From contig NZ_CP109171.1 of assembly GCF_036246005.1 (NCBI RefSeq), positions 4,638,001 through 4,702,000 of the forward strand: DNA of 64,000 nucleotides, in the 5' to 3' direction. A program made the translations under genes and the position numbers. Numbering within the stretch: the first letter of the stretch is position 1; each line of letters begins with the position of its first letter. Positions 17,695 through 25,987 of this stretch are shown here, one piece after another. The notes beneath the pieces were generated by a model. That model saw only the letters and a program-made list of their open reading frames with translations, searched no databases and was not told the origin of the DNA. Source of the DNA: Streptomyces sp. NBC_01723. Its GTDB lineage: Bacteria; Actinomycetota; Actinomycetes; Streptomycetales; Streptomycetaceae.

Positions 17695-18934
17695 GCCGTC
17701 GCTGGGGGTCGGGCGGGATGGGTACCGTCCCCTCCGTCGTGTCCACCACCTGAGCCAGGGCCTCGTAGTAGTCCGCGGGCCGGGTGTCGAAGTCGATGCG
17801 GGCGGAGAGGCCGGCCGGGTCGCCGTCGGCGCCTCGCAGGAGGTCGACCGACGCCTGCGCGAACCGCTCGGCCATTCCGTCCCGCTCCGCCTCGGCCAGC
17901 AGCCTGCGCAGTTCGGACACGGCCATCGGGACGTACCGGCGTTCCGCACGTCCCGCGGCGAGCATCTTCCGCCACCCGGCGGCGGGTGCCGCGCCGGCCA
18001 AGGCCCTGCGCAGCTCCCCGGCCAGCAGGTCTGCGGTGTGCGCCGCGCTCCGTGCCTGGGGCCCCGCCTCCACCAGTACTTGGAGAGCGTTGAGCAGGGC
18101 CGCGGTTCGGGCGTCGGGCCGGTCCGCGTCGAGGCGTACCGTCGTGTCCCGGCTCACCCGCTCGGACATGAGCCGGGCGGCTTCCCACACCCGCTCGGCC
18201 TCTTGCCGACCCAGCCCGCCGACGTACGCCACTTCCCAGGCCCCCGCATCGAGCACGTCCCGAACGCTGTGGATGCCGTTCCGCTCCAAGAGCCTGACGG
18301 GCAGACGCGTTCTCGTCGCCCCTCGGAGCCTGGCGACCGGGATTCTGTCCAGGCGCTTCTCCACCAGGTCCTCGTGCAGTGGCGCCCACGCGGTGCGCAC
18401 CGCCTCCTCGGCCCGCGTGTGGTCCTGCGCGACCTGAACCGCCCTCTCACGCAGCCGTTCCCCCTTGCGGACGACCGCCGGGCGCACGCCGATCAGACGG
18501 GCCAGCGAGCGGGTGTTGCCGCCGACGAGGCCGATGATCGTCGGAAGCAGGCCGATCCCCAGCAACTGGTCGGACAGGGCGATGGACGCCTCGATGTCCT
18601 CGTCCTCGTCGAGTGAGTAGAGCTCGCCCTTCTGCGCGCCCTCGGCGAGGACGTGACCGACGTCCCAGCCCAGATCGGTGCCCGGTTCGTAGTTCGGCGC
18701 CTTGAACGTGGCAGGCCGGTACGGGTCGCACCGGTACGGCCCCGTGTGCTCGGCGAGTTCGAACGGATCCGTCCATCGGACCGTGCACGTCCCGTCGGGT
18801 GCCTCGCTCAGGACGGTCAGGTCGACCTGTTTCCGGTCGGGGTAGTCCGGTGTCGTCAGATATACGCCCACCGAGCAGCCGATCAGCACCAGTCCCAGTG
18901 TGACCACCCACCGGAAGAACGGTACGTGCTTCAT
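17663..18934 (-). CDS. Membrane-anchored protein with helix-hairpin-helix segment
   Basis: 423 residues from ATG 18934, which has a strong GGGGGG ribosome site; the frame stays open further upstream but that part is not protein-like. One N-terminal helix (residues 5-25, WVVTLGLVLIGCSVGVYL) is followed by an outer or loop domain with two cysteines ('GTCTVRW', 'YRCDPY'). A second hydrophobic stretch is near residue 125 (LLGIGLLPTIIGLVGG). Residues about 230-270 read 'GIHSVRDVLDAGAWEVAYVGGLGRQEAERVW', an HhH-like pattern as in DNA-binding or polymerase alpha-CTD-type helices. The C-terminal half is alanine- and arginine-rich coiled helix. The function is unknown; DNA contact at the membrane is possible. 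Confidence 0.7.
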   Translation of the reverse strand: MKHVPFFRWVVTLGLVLIGCSVGVYLTTPDYPDRKQVDLTVLSEAPDGTCTVRWTDPFELAEHTGPYRCDPYRPATFKAPNYEPGTDLGWDVGHVLAEGAQKGELYSLDEDEDIEASIALSDQLLGIGLLPTIIGLVGGNTRSLARLIGVRPAVVRKGERLRERAVQVAQDHTRAEEAVRTAWAPLHEDLVEKRLDRIPVARLRGATRTRLPVRLLERNGIHSVRDVLDAGAWEVAYVGGLGRQEAERVWEAARLMSERVSRDTTVRLDADRPDARTAALLNALQVLVEAGPQARSAAHTADLLAGELRRALAGAAPAAGWRKMLAAGRAERRYVPMAVSELRRLLAEAERDGMAERFAQASVDLLRGADGDPAGLSARIDFDTRPADYYEALAQVVDTTEGTVPIPPDPQRRLKSVLRSSRR

Positions 18935-19078
18935 TCGGATCCCCCCTGATCCCCCTGAACCATCTGATCCCCGCCTCGGCGGTTCTCGCTGACAGCCTGG
19001 CGGGGTCCGGGCGCGACGCCAAGGACGTATGCAGGCAACGGAGGGCCCTTTCGGCTGCCAGAACCACGACACGTCGAA

Positions 19079-19117
19079 GGCCCCGGGCCGTGGCAGGGGA
19101 GGCCACGGCCCGGGGCC
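19079..19117. terminator. Strong hairpin terminator downstream of secreted hydrolase
   Basis: Perfect 16-bp GC stem (arms 19079-19094 and 19102-19117) with a 7-nt loop, 11 bp after the stop of the minus-strand hydrolase gene. No T-run follows, as is common in Streptomyces. Confidence 0.8.
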
Positions 19118-19127
19118 GGTCCGAGGG

Positions 19128-20030
19128 TCAGCGCTGATGTGCTGCCCGGCGGGTGACCTTCTTGACGGCCTTGAGGGCGAGGTCGGGGCGGTCGGTGTGG
19201 ATGTAGTGGCCGGCGCCCTTGGCGGTGGTGAGGTGGCTGCGGGTGGAGAGGGCGCGCCATTCGTGCTGGCCCTTGGCCCACATGCGCTCCAGGGCGGGGC
19301 CGTACTGGGGGACCTCGGCGTACTGGGACTCGTGCTTGAGGATCTCGACGGGGATGCGGCCCGCGGAGCGGACCCTGCCGTCGGCGATGACGAACTGCTC
19401 AGGGTTCTGGCCCTCGTTGGCGGCGAGGGCGCCGGCGCGGACCTGGGCGGGGATGCCGGTGGCGTCGGCGGGGATGGTGCGGTTCATGTCGCGGGTGAGG
19501 TGGGGGATGGTGGCGTCGAGGAGGACGAGGCCCTTGACGCGGTCGGTGTGGTGAGGGGTGTAGCGGGCGGCGATGTAGCCGCCGAGGGAGTGTCCGGCCA
19601 GGACGACGGGCCGGTTGCCGGCGAGGCGGTCGAGGACCTTGGTGAGGAGCCTGCCGGTGTCGTCCATGGTCTGCGGGGTGCCCGGGGCGGGCTTGTCGCT
19701 GGCGCCCTCGCCGAGGCGGTCGTAGGAGCAGACGCGGTTCGTCCTGCTCACCGCCTTCTGGAGGGGGGCCATGTTCTCCAGGCCCTCGCCGCCGCCGGCC
19801 ATCAGCATCACCAGGGGCTGGTCCGCGCCGTCGGCGGTGCCCGAGCAGGAGACGTTGACCGTGTGGCCGTCGACGCGGAGCTTCTTGGTGCCGGTGAAGG
19901 TGGCACCCGTCGAGGACGTCTCGGTGTCGGTGGTGGCGTTGGCGTACTCCTCGTCGAGGACGAGTCCCGCACCTGCGACGGTGCAGACCACGGCGATGGC
20001 GGCGGTGGCCTTGGCGAGGGTGCGGAACAT
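19128..20030 (-). CDS. Secreted alpha/beta-hydrolase
   Basis: 300 residues from ATG 20030 with GGAGG ribosome site. An N-terminal signal peptide or anchor (MFRTLAKATAAIAVVCTVAG) is followed by a Thr/Ser linker to residue 50. The hydrolase core has an oxyanion-hole strand 'LVMLMAGGGEG', 'CSYDRLGEG', the nucleophile elbow GHSLGG with Ser148, an acid residue in 'GLVLLDATIP' or later, and His in 'AKGAGHYIHTDRP' near the end. This is a classic Ser-His-Asp esterase/hydrolase layout; the natural ester is unknown. The single-gene unit ends at a very strong terminator. Short tandem repeats fill its upstream region. Confidence 0.88.
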   Translation of the reverse strand: MFRTLAKATAAIAVVCTVAGAGLVLDEEYANATTDTETSSTGATFTGTKKLRVDGHTVNVSCSGTADGADQPLVMLMAGGGEGLENMAPLQKAVSRTNRVCSYDRLGEGASDKPAPGTPQTMDDTGRLLTKVLDRLAGNRPVVLAGHSLGGYIAARYTPHHTDRVKGLVLLDATIPHLTRDMNRTIPADATGIPAQVRAGALAANEGQNPEQFVIADGRVRSAGRIPVEILKHESQYAEVPQYGPALERMWAKGQHEWRALSTRSHLTTAKGAGHYIHTDRPDLALKAVKKVTRRAAHQR

Positions 20031-20086
20031 GAGGGCCTCCAGCAGGCATGGTGGGGGTAGGGCAGCGTGTGAGTGGGGGGCTTTGG

Positions 20087-20158
20087 CCGTCGGCCTCCGG
20101 CGACTTCCGGCGACTTCCGTCGGCCTCGGTCAGCCTCCGTCGGCCTCGGTTCGGCCTG
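20087..20158. repeat. Short tandem repeats upstream of hydrolase gene
   Basis: Two perfect 10-bp copies of CCGGCGACTT (20097-20116) run into a 20-bp unit beginning CCGTCGGCCTCGGT that recurs at 20117 and 20137. Together they form a degenerate 10/20-bp period array in the 232-bp gap between two minus-strand genes. Confidence 0.6.
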
Positions 20159-20262
20159 TCGTGCTCGGCGACTGGTGAAGACTCTATGGACGGGGCCGTC
20201 CGCGATCGTCACCCCGCGGTGGACACCTGCGTGTAGCTCCCCCGGGGGACAAGGCGCCCCGT

Positions 20263-20865
20263 CTACTCCCCGCCCGCGCTGATCGAGCGCCAGATCCGGT
20301 CCGGCAGCACCCGCGCCGCCTCCTCCAGGTCCAGGTCCCTGATGCCGGCGACGTGGCGGCGGGCGACGGCCACGACCGGGCCCAGGACCAGGGACTCCAG
20401 CACGGGCTGGGGCAGCGGGGCCAGTTCACCGGAGGCGATGTGCGGCTGGGCCCACGCGGCGAACGCCGACACTGCCGGCGCCTGCGCCTCCCGCGTCTCC
20501 TGCGCCCGGGGCATCATGCGCTCGTCGGCGTAGGGGGAGTGGAGGAGCAGGGCCGCACCCGGGTGGTCGCGGACGAAGGCGAGATACGCCTCCACCACCG
20601 CCCGGATCCCGCCCCGTGCGCCCTCCGTGGCGATCAGCGCGGTGACCAACTGCCCCATCAGCCTGCCCGTCCAGCGTTCCGTGAGGGCCGTGAGCAGGCC
20701 GTCCAGGCTGCCGAAGTGGTGGTACAGGCTGCCGAGGCTGACGCCGCTGGTCCGGGTGACGGCGGTGACGGTGACGCCCTGTTCGCCCGACTCCGTGTAG
20801 AGGCGCAGCGCGGCGTCCAGGAGCCGGTCGGAGGTGACCTCACCGCGGTGCTGCTTGGGGCTCAT
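20263..20865 (-). CDS. TetR/AcrR-family transcriptional regulator
   Basis: 200 residues from ATG 20865. The N-terminal helix-turn-helix is standard: 'RLLDAALRLYTESGEQGVTVTAVTRTSGVSLGSLYHHFGSLDGLL' across residues 13-58. The ligand domain (residues 70-195) is all-helical and matches no specific subgroup I can name. A perfect inverted repeat 47 bp before its ATG (20912-20934) is the likely operator. The divergent neighbour is the receptor kinase at 21065, so the regulator may control its own gene and the kinase gene. Confidence 0.92.
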   Translation of the reverse strand: MSPKQHRGEVTSDRLLDAALRLYTESGEQGVTVTAVTRTSGVSLGSLYHHFGSLDGLLTALTERWTGRLMGQLVTALIATEGARGGIRAVVEAYLAFVRDHPGAALLLHSPYADERMMPRAQETREAQAPAVSAFAAWAQPHIASGELAPLPQPVLESLVLGPVVAVARRHVAGIRDLDLEEAARVLPDRIWRSISAGGE

Positions 20866-20911
20866 GGACAGGCCGTTCTCGTCGTGCGTGCTGGGGGCTG
20901 GTTCTCGATGG

Positions 20912-20934
20912 TTTCTAGAATCAGTTTCTAGAAA
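20912..20934. promoter_or_regulatory. Inverted-repeat operator (TTCTAGAA pair) of TetR regulator
   Basis: 9-bp arms TTTCTAGAA and TTCTAGAAA flank a 5-bp centre; all nine pairs match. Each arm also contains the self-complementary octamer TTCTAGAA (20913-20920, 20926-20933). This A/T-rich block stands out in the GC-rich setting and lies in the divergent promoter region of the TetR and kinase genes. Confidence 0.75.
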
Positions 20935-21064
20935 TCACTTCCAATTCTACGTGCTCCTGGCTCAGACTGTCCCACGTCGGACGCGCGCGTCCGCCCGGAT
21001 CCAGGAGGGGAGCGGGTGGGCCGCGGGTCCGCGGTCGGCAGGGCAACGGGGAGGCGGGGCAGGC

Positions 21065-22921
21065 GTGTTGGAGCTGGACGGCAGCGGTGCCGAGCCACTG
21101 GAGGACGAGGACCCGCGGCGGATCGGGCCGATCCCGCTGATCGGACGCCTCGGCGCGGGCGGCATGGGCCGCGTCTACCTCGGCGTCCACGAGGGGCGGT
21201 ACGCCGCCGTCAAACAACTGCTGCCCTCGATCGTCGCCGAGGACAAGGACTTCCTGCGCCGCTTCGGACACGAGCTGGACAACCTCGCGCGCTTACCCGC
21301 ACAGGCGACCGCGCCGCTCCTCGCGGGCGACCGCACCGCCAGTCCGCCGTGGTTCGCCACCGCCTACGTCCCGGGGCTCACCCTGAACGAGGCGATCGAC
21401 GTCCACGGGGGCCCGCTGCCCGCCGACGCGCTGTGGCTGCTGCTCCGCGAGGCCGCCTCGGGGCTGGCGGCGGTGCACGCGATGGACATGGTGCACCGGG
21501 ACCTCAAGCCGTCCAACGTGATGCTCACCCTCGACGGCCTCACCCTCATCGACTTCGGGGTGGCCCGCGCCGCCGAGCAGAGCCGGCTCACCCGCACCGG
21601 CATGGTGGTCGGCACGCCCGCCTACATGTCGCCCGAACAGGCGTCGGGGGCCAGAAGTTCGTCCGGTGCCGTCGACGTGTTCGCGCTCGGCTCCGTCCTC
21701 GCCTACGCGGCGAGCGGCCGGCCGCCCTTCGGCGAGGAGTCCGGGCACGCCGTGCTCTACCGGATCGTGCACGAGGAACCCGACCTCGGCGCCGTACGCG
21801 AGCTGGACCCGGACCTCGCCGACGTGGTCGCCGCCTGCCTGGACAAGGATCACGAGGGGCGGCCGACCGCCGCCGAACTGGTCGGGATCGCCGACCGGCA
21901 CGGGCCGTTCACGCCGCCGCTGTGGCCGGAGTCCGTCACCGGGCACCTGACCCGGCGCGCCGCCTTCGCCGAGACGGTCCCGGACGCGGCGGACCTGCCC
22001 GCGGAGGTGCCCGCCGAGGTGCCCGTCGTGCCGCCCGCCGCCGCCGCCCCCGAGCCGGAGCGGCGTGAGCGCCGACGCCGTACGCGCGTCCTGTTCGCCG
22101 TGATCCCGGTCGTGGTCGGCGCCGCGAGCACCGTCGCCATCCAACTCCTGCCCCACGCCACCGACTCGGGCGCGGAGGCGGGCACCGGTCCGGCCTCCTC
22201 CGCCCCGGCCTCCGCCTCGTCGCCGGCCGATCCCGCGGCTTCGAAGCCGGGGAAGGAGAGCCCGACGCCCAGCACGTCGGCGTCGCCGTCGGCGTCCGCC
22301 TCGCCCGGGGGCGAGGGGCGCGACGGAGGGGGAGCGGGGGCGGAAGAGGGCCGTTCCGGCGCGACCGCCGGTACCGGCAGCGGCGGCGGTGCGGAGGGCG
22401 CCGACGACACGGACGGCTCGGGCGGTTCAAGCGGCTCGGGCGGCTCCGGCAGCGCGGGTGATTCCGGCGGCTCGGGCGGCTCCGGCGACTCCGGTGGTTC
22501 GGCGGGCTCGAACGGGTCGGCCGGATCCGGGTCCGGTGACACGGACCAGGACCCGCCCGCCTCCGGCTACTTCGGCCTCGAGAACGGCGAGGAGGGCAAG
22601 TGCCTCATCCAGGTCCTCAACAGGGCCGACACCGGGTTCTGCACGGACATGGCCGCCCACTGGACCTTCCGCGGCGCCGGGAACGGCGCGGTCAAGGTGG
22701 TCAACAAGTCGGGCTCCTGCCTGAGCGCCAACATGAAGGACCAGGCCGTCTTCACCGGTGACTGCGCCACCGACAGCACCGCGCTCCTGTGGCGGACCGG
22801 GTCCGGCTCCACGCTCCGGAGCGTCTTCAGCGGAGGCTGCCTCGACCTGGCCTTCGGCCCGGGCGTCGACACCCAGACCTGCGGGTCCGGCGCGGCGTCC
22901 CAGAAATGGACGCGGAGCTAG
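21065..22921 (+). CDS. Receptor-type Ser/Thr protein kinase with ricin-B-like outer domain; TTA codon
   Basis: 618 residues from GTG 21065. Kinase domain: G-loop GAGGMG (residues 30-35), catalytic Lys50, HRDLKPSN with Asp146, DFG near residue 165, and the activation-loop segment 'TRTGMVVGTPAYMSPEQ'. A basic patch (RRERRRRTR) and one membrane helix (about 342-364) follow. Then comes a Gly/Ser linker of about 120 residues and a C-terminal beta-trefoil-like domain with six cysteines and a closing 'SQKWT' QxW motif, which suggests glycan binding outside the cell. Leu77 is coded by TTA (21293-21295), the only TTA I found in the coding genes, so translation should need bldA tRNA. It is a close paralogue of the kinase at 28301. 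Confidence 0.93.
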   Translation: MLELDGSGAEPLEDEDPRRIGPIPLIGRLGAGGMGRVYLGVHEGRYAAVKQLLPSIVAEDKDFLRRFGHELDNLARLPAQATAPLLAGDRTASPPWFATAYVPGLTLNEAIDVHGGPLPADALWLLLREAASGLAAVHAMDMVHRDLKPSNVMLTLDGLTLIDFGVARAAEQSRLTRTGMVVGTPAYMSPEQASGARSSSGAVDVFALGSVLAYAASGRPPFGEESGHAVLYRIVHEEPDLGAVRELDPDLADVVAACLDKDHEGRPTAAELVGIADRHGPFTPPLWPESVTGHLTRRAAFAETVPDAADLPAEVPAEVPVVPPAAAAPEPERRERRRRTRVLFAVIPVVVGAASTVAIQLLPHATDSGAEAGTGPASSAPASASSPADPAASKPGKESPTPSTSASPSASASPGGEGRDGGGAGAEEGRSGATAGTGSGGGAEGADDTDGSGGSSGSGGSGSAGDSGGSGGSGDSGGSAGSNGSAGSGSGDTDQDPPASGYFGLENGEEGKCLIQVLNRADTGFCTDMAAHWTFRGAGNGAVKVVNKSGSCLSANMKDQAVFTGDCATDSTALLWRTGSGSTLRSVFSGGCLDLAFGPGVDTQTCGSGAASQKWTRS

Positions 22922-23796
22922 GAGCCGTCCGACGGTCCGCGGCGGGCGTCGTACGCGGCCACCGTCGTCCGGACGAAGGAGCGGATCAGCGGGCTCTGGT
23001 GGCCGGCCTCGCGCCAGGCCACCAGGACGCGGCTCGGCGGCAGCCCGGTCAGCGGCACCACGGTGAGCCCCTCACCGGGCTCGTGGCCGACGAGGGTCAT
23101 CCCGACCGTGCCGTTCCAGAGCACGGCCTGCCGGCATTCCCGCACGGTGCGCACCACCGGACCGGGCCGCACCTCCCCGCCGTTCCAGTACGTCTGCCAC
23201 TCGGGGTCGGTGCCCTCCGGGAAGCGGAACCAGCGGCGGTCGGCCAAGTCGCCCGGGGCCAGGGCGGCGCGGTGGGCGAGGGGGTCGTCGGCGCGCAGCA
23301 GCGCCCCCACCGGGTCGGCGCGCAGCTCGTACGTGGTCAGGCCGGTCCGGTCGAAGGGGCCGCGGGTCAGCGCCACGTCGACCAGGCCCGCGTGCAGCCC
23401 GCAGGTGGGGTCGGTCAGGTCGGTCTCCCGGACGGTGACCTCGACGTGGGGATGGCGGCGGCGGTAGGCGTCGGCCAGCCGGACCACGTCCGGGTCGGTG
23501 CTGTCCCCGAGGATGCCGACGGTGAGGGTGGCGTCGCCGGCCGCGGCGGCCACGCGTGCGCGGACCCGGTCGGCCCGGTCGAGCAGCCCGCGCGCCTCGT
23601 CGAGCAGCACCGCCCCCGCGTCGGTGAGCGTGACGCCGGCGGAGGTCCGGTGGAGGAGCGTGGCGCCCAGCTCCGTCTCCAGGCCCTTGACCGCCCGGCT
23701 CAGCGGCGGCTGGCTCATGCGCAGCCGGACGGCCGCCCGGCCGAAGTGGAGTTCCTCGGCGACCGCCACGAAGTAGCGCAGCGTACGTAGCTCCAT
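22918..23796 (-). CDS. LysR-family transcriptional regulator
   Basis: 292 residues from ATG 23796. The N-terminal winged HTH begins MELRTLRYFVAVAEELHFGR and carries 'AVRLRMSQPPLSRAVKGLETELG'. The C-terminal effector domain is periplasmic-binding-protein-like ('VGILGDSTDPDVVRLADAYRRRHP'). It is divergent from the cupin-DoxX pair, with a LysR box between them, so those genes are the likely targets. Its stop codon overlaps the stop of the kinase gene on the other strand through a shared CTAG (22918-22921). Confidence 0.93.
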   Translation of the reverse strand: MELRTLRYFVAVAEELHFGRAAVRLRMSQPPLSRAVKGLETELGATLLHRTSAGVTLTDAGAVLLDEARGLLDRADRVRARVAAAAGDATLTVGILGDSTDPDVVRLADAYRRRHPHVEVTVRETDLTDPTCGLHAGLVDVALTRGPFDRTGLTTYELRADPVGALLRADDPLAHRAALAPGDLADRRWFRFPEGTDPEWQTYWNGGEVRPGPVVRTVRECRQAVLWNGTVGMTLVGHEPGEGLTVVPLTGLPPSRVLVAWREAGHQSPLIRSFVRTTVAAYDARRGPSDGS

Positions 23797-23803
23797 CCTG
23801 CGA

Positions 23804-23822
23804 CGATACCCGTACGGTATCG
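23804..23822. promoter_or_regulatory. LysR box between regulator and cupin gene
   Basis: Inverted repeat CGATACC, 5-bp centre, GGTATCG. It contains a T-N11-A core (23807-23819), the classic LysR-binding pattern. It is 8 bp ahead of the LysR ATG and 55 bp ahead of the cupin ATG, fitting autorepression together with activation of the divergent genes. Confidence 0.7.
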
Positions 23823-23876
23823 AGGGCGCGGAACAGGTCTTGGACGGTCCACGTCACCCGGCGGTGGAATCGGGGC

Positions 23877-24443
23877 ATGACCGGAGAACCGCAGACCAGA
23901 GTGCCCGACAGCGAACCGGACGCCGCACCGGACGCCGAACCGGAAACCGAGCCGGGCCGGGACCCCGCCGTGTCGGTGGTCGGCCCCGACGACGGGGAGA
24001 CCCTCGTCCTGGGCACCACCCGGATGCGCGTCCTGGAGGACGGCACCCGCACCGGGCACCGCCTCGGCATGGCCGAGTCCGTACTCGCCCCGCACACCCC
24101 CGGACCGCCGCAGCACCGTCACGCCCGGCACGACGAGGGCTTCTACGTCATCTCCGGCACCGTGCGCTTCACCGTCGGGGACGAGGACCACGACGCCACG
24201 GCGGGCACGTTCGTGATGGTCCCGCCCGGCGCACCGCACACCTTCGCCAACGTCACCGACGAACCGGCCGTCATGCTCAGCACCTTCACACCGGACCTGT
24301 ACGTCCAGTACTTCCGGGACCTGCGGGACCTGTACGCCGACGGGCGCCACCCGACCCCGCAGGACGGCGTCCGGACCATGAGCCGGTACGCGACCGAACC
24401 CGCCGCCGACTTCGCCGGCTTCGCCCGGGGGACCGGGTCGTGA
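23877..24443 (+). CDS. Cupin-domain protein
   Basis: 188 residues from ATG 23877. After an acidic, Pro-rich N-terminus of about 30 residues comes one beta-barrel: motif 1 'PPQHRHARHDEGFYVISGTVRF' (His-x-His, Glu metal ligands) and motif 2 'VMVPPGAPHTFAN' (final His). Such single-domain cupins bind Fe, Mn or Zn and act as dioxygenases, isomerases or binding proteins; the activity here is not known. It is coupled by a GTGA overlap to the DoxX gene and sits behind a LysR box. Confidence 0.88.
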   Translation: MTGEPQTRVPDSEPDAAPDAEPETEPGRDPAVSVVGPDDGETLVLGTTRMRVLEDGTRTGHRLGMAESVLAPHTPGPPQHRHARHDEGFYVISGTVRFTVGDEDHDATAGTFVMVPPGAPHTFANVTDEPAVMLSTFTPDLYVQYFRDLRDLYADGRHPTPQDGVRTMSRYATEPAADFAGFARGTGS

Positions 24444-24802
24444 ACGTCGCGTACTGGATCGCCGCCGGTCTGCTCGCCGCCTTCTACCTCTACGGGGGCG
24501 CGCTGAAGGTGATCCGCGACCAGGACGGCCTCCGGCCGATGATGGCCTGGGTCGACAGCGTGCCGATGCCGGTCGTCCGGGCCGTCGGACTGGCCGAACT
24601 GCTCGGCGCGGCCGGACTGGTGCTCCCTCCGCTGACCGGCGTCGCGCCCTGGCTCGCCCCGGCCGCGGCGGTCGGCTTCGTGGTCCTGCAGATCGGCGCG
24701 ACCGGGGTGCACCTGCGGCTCGGGGACCGCGAGGTCGCCCTCAACCTCACCCTGCTCGCCACCGCGGCCGTCACCGTATGGCTCGCCACGACCTGGCTGT
24801 GA
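24440..24802 (+). CDS. DoxX-family small membrane protein
   Basis: 120 residues from GTG 24440, overlapping the cupin stop. Four membrane helices (residues 5-22, 45-67, 72-92, 98-118). The pattern 'AAFYLYGGALKVI…GLAELLGAAGLVLPPL' matches the DoxX/DoxD-like superfamily, whose members are linked to quinone or thiol redox chemistry and stress. Co-expression with the cupin under LysR control is likely. Confidence 0.88.
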   Translation: MNVAYWIAAGLLAAFYLYGGALKVIRDQDGLRPMMAWVDSVPMPVVRAVGLAELLGAAGLVLPPLTGVAPWLAPAAAVGFVVLQIGATGVHLRLGDREVALNLTLLATAAVTVWLATTWL

Positions 24803-24816
24803 CGGGGCGGGGCGAC

Positions 24817-25854
24817 TCAGCCCTGGGGTGGTGTGCGCCGGGCCGAGTCCATGAGCCGGTCGGCGAAGTCCGCGACGAGATCCCGCAGTTCGTCCGGCCG
24901 CTCGACGGCGAACGGGCGGTCCAGTGAGGCGAGCACACCGGGCAGCCAGTCGAGCCGCTCGGCCCGCATCTCGACCCGCGACCAGGTCAGCGGCTCCGTC
25001 TCCGCACGGGGGGCCTCGGCACCGGCCCCGTCGCTCACCCCGCCGGGCCCCGGCGCCTGCGCCCCCACGATCGCCACGCTGCCCGGCAACCGGGTGCGGA
25101 GCTCCTCGGCCGTCCCCTGGACCCACACCGTCACCGCGTGCCGGTAGGGGGCGGTGGCCAGTGCCGTCAGGACCCGCTCCGCCGGGTCGGGACCGGCCGG
25201 CGGCTCGAAGATTCCGGGCAGGGTCCGCACCCCGGCGACGCGGTCCAGCCGGAACGTCCGGTCGGCACCGACCGAGAGGTCCCGTCCGGTCACGTACCAC
25301 CGGCCGGCGTGCGCGACGAGCCCGTACGGGTACAGCGTGCGTTCGCCGTCCCCGCCCCGGCCACCGGTGTACCGGATCGCCACCGGCCGGTGATGGCGTA
25401 CCGCGTCGGCGACCGTGAGCAGGACCGCGGTCTCCGGGGCGGCCGACTCGGCCGGCGGGGCCGTGAAGGCGACGGAGTCCAGTACGGCGTCCAGGCGGCG
25501 GCGCAGGCGCTCCGGCAGCACCCGCCGGATCTTCGCCGACGCCGTCTCGCCCGCCGTGCCCGCCGCCGCGGTGAGGCCGGTCCGCCGCCCGGAGACCAGG
25601 CCCAGCAGCACGGCCAGTGCCTCGTCGTCGGTCAGCATGAGCGGCGGCAGGCGGTGGCCGGGGGCGAGCCGGTAGCCGCCGTAGCGGCCGCGCACCGACT
25701 CCACGGGGACGTCGAGGTCGATCAGGTGGTCGACGTACCGGCGCACCGTGCGCTCGGCGACGCCGAGCCGTGCGGCGAGGTCGGCGACGGTCCGGACGCC
25801 TCCCGCCTGGAGGAGTTCGAGCAGGGTGAGGACGCGCGACACGGGACGGGACAT
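24817..25854 (-). CDS. WYL-domain transcriptional regulator (YafY/DeoR-type HTH)
   Basis: 345 residues from ATG 25854. HTH at residues 1-60 (MSRPVSRVLTLLELLQAGGV… 'VAERTVRRYVDHL'). A WYL domain spans residues about 140-225, with 'YPYGLVAHAGRWYVTGRD' and 'TFRLDRVAGV' as ligand-sensing motifs. The C-terminal WCX extension ends near residue 330. WYL proteins bind nucleic-acid-like or cyclic ligands. It diverges from the VOC gene, a pairing seen often in Streptomyces, so that gene is the likely target. The intergenic region holds a perfect 22-bp direct repeat. Confidence 0.92.
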   Translation of the reverse strand: MSRPVSRVLTLLELLQAGGVRTVADLAARLGVAERTVRRYVDHLIDLDVPVESVRGRYGGYRLAPGHRLPPLMLTDDEALAVLLGLVSGRRTGLTAAAGTAGETASAKIRRVLPERLRRRLDAVLDSVAFTAPPAESAAPETAVLLTVADAVRHHRPVAIRYTGGRGGDGERTLYPYGLVAHAGRWYVTGRDLSVGADRTFRLDRVAGVRTLPGIFEPPAGPDPAERVLTALATAPYRHAVTVWVQGTAEELRTRLPGSVAIVGAQAPGPGGVSDGAGAEAPRAETEPLTWSRVEMRAERLDWLPGVLASLDRPFAVERPDELRDLVADFADRLMDSARRTPPQG

Positions 25855-25915
25855 GCCCGCAAGTCTGCCGCCGATACCAGCCGGATTGTGTCCGGTATTG
25901 CTCCTAGCGTGAGGA

Positions 25916-25966
25916 CGCGCGCAGCGAGTCGCAAGCAGCGAGTTCGCGCGCAGCGAGTCGCAAGCA
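25916..25966. repeat. 22-bp perfect direct repeat between WYL regulator and VOC gene
   Basis: Copies at 25916-25937 and 25945-25966 (each begins CGCGCGCAGCGAG and ends CGCAAGCA), a 29-bp period. They occupy most of the promoter region just before the VOC gene, ending 21 bp from its ATG. The spacing is near three helical turns, which would suit cooperative protein binding. Confidence 0.65.
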
Positions 25967-25987
25967 ACGATCGGCCAGGAGGCCCCC

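Noticed and set aside
22918..22921. Shared CTAG stop codons of the convergent kinase and LysR genes as a regulatory feature
   Set aside because: Convergent stop overlap of this kind is a simple packing outcome; no further structure is present.
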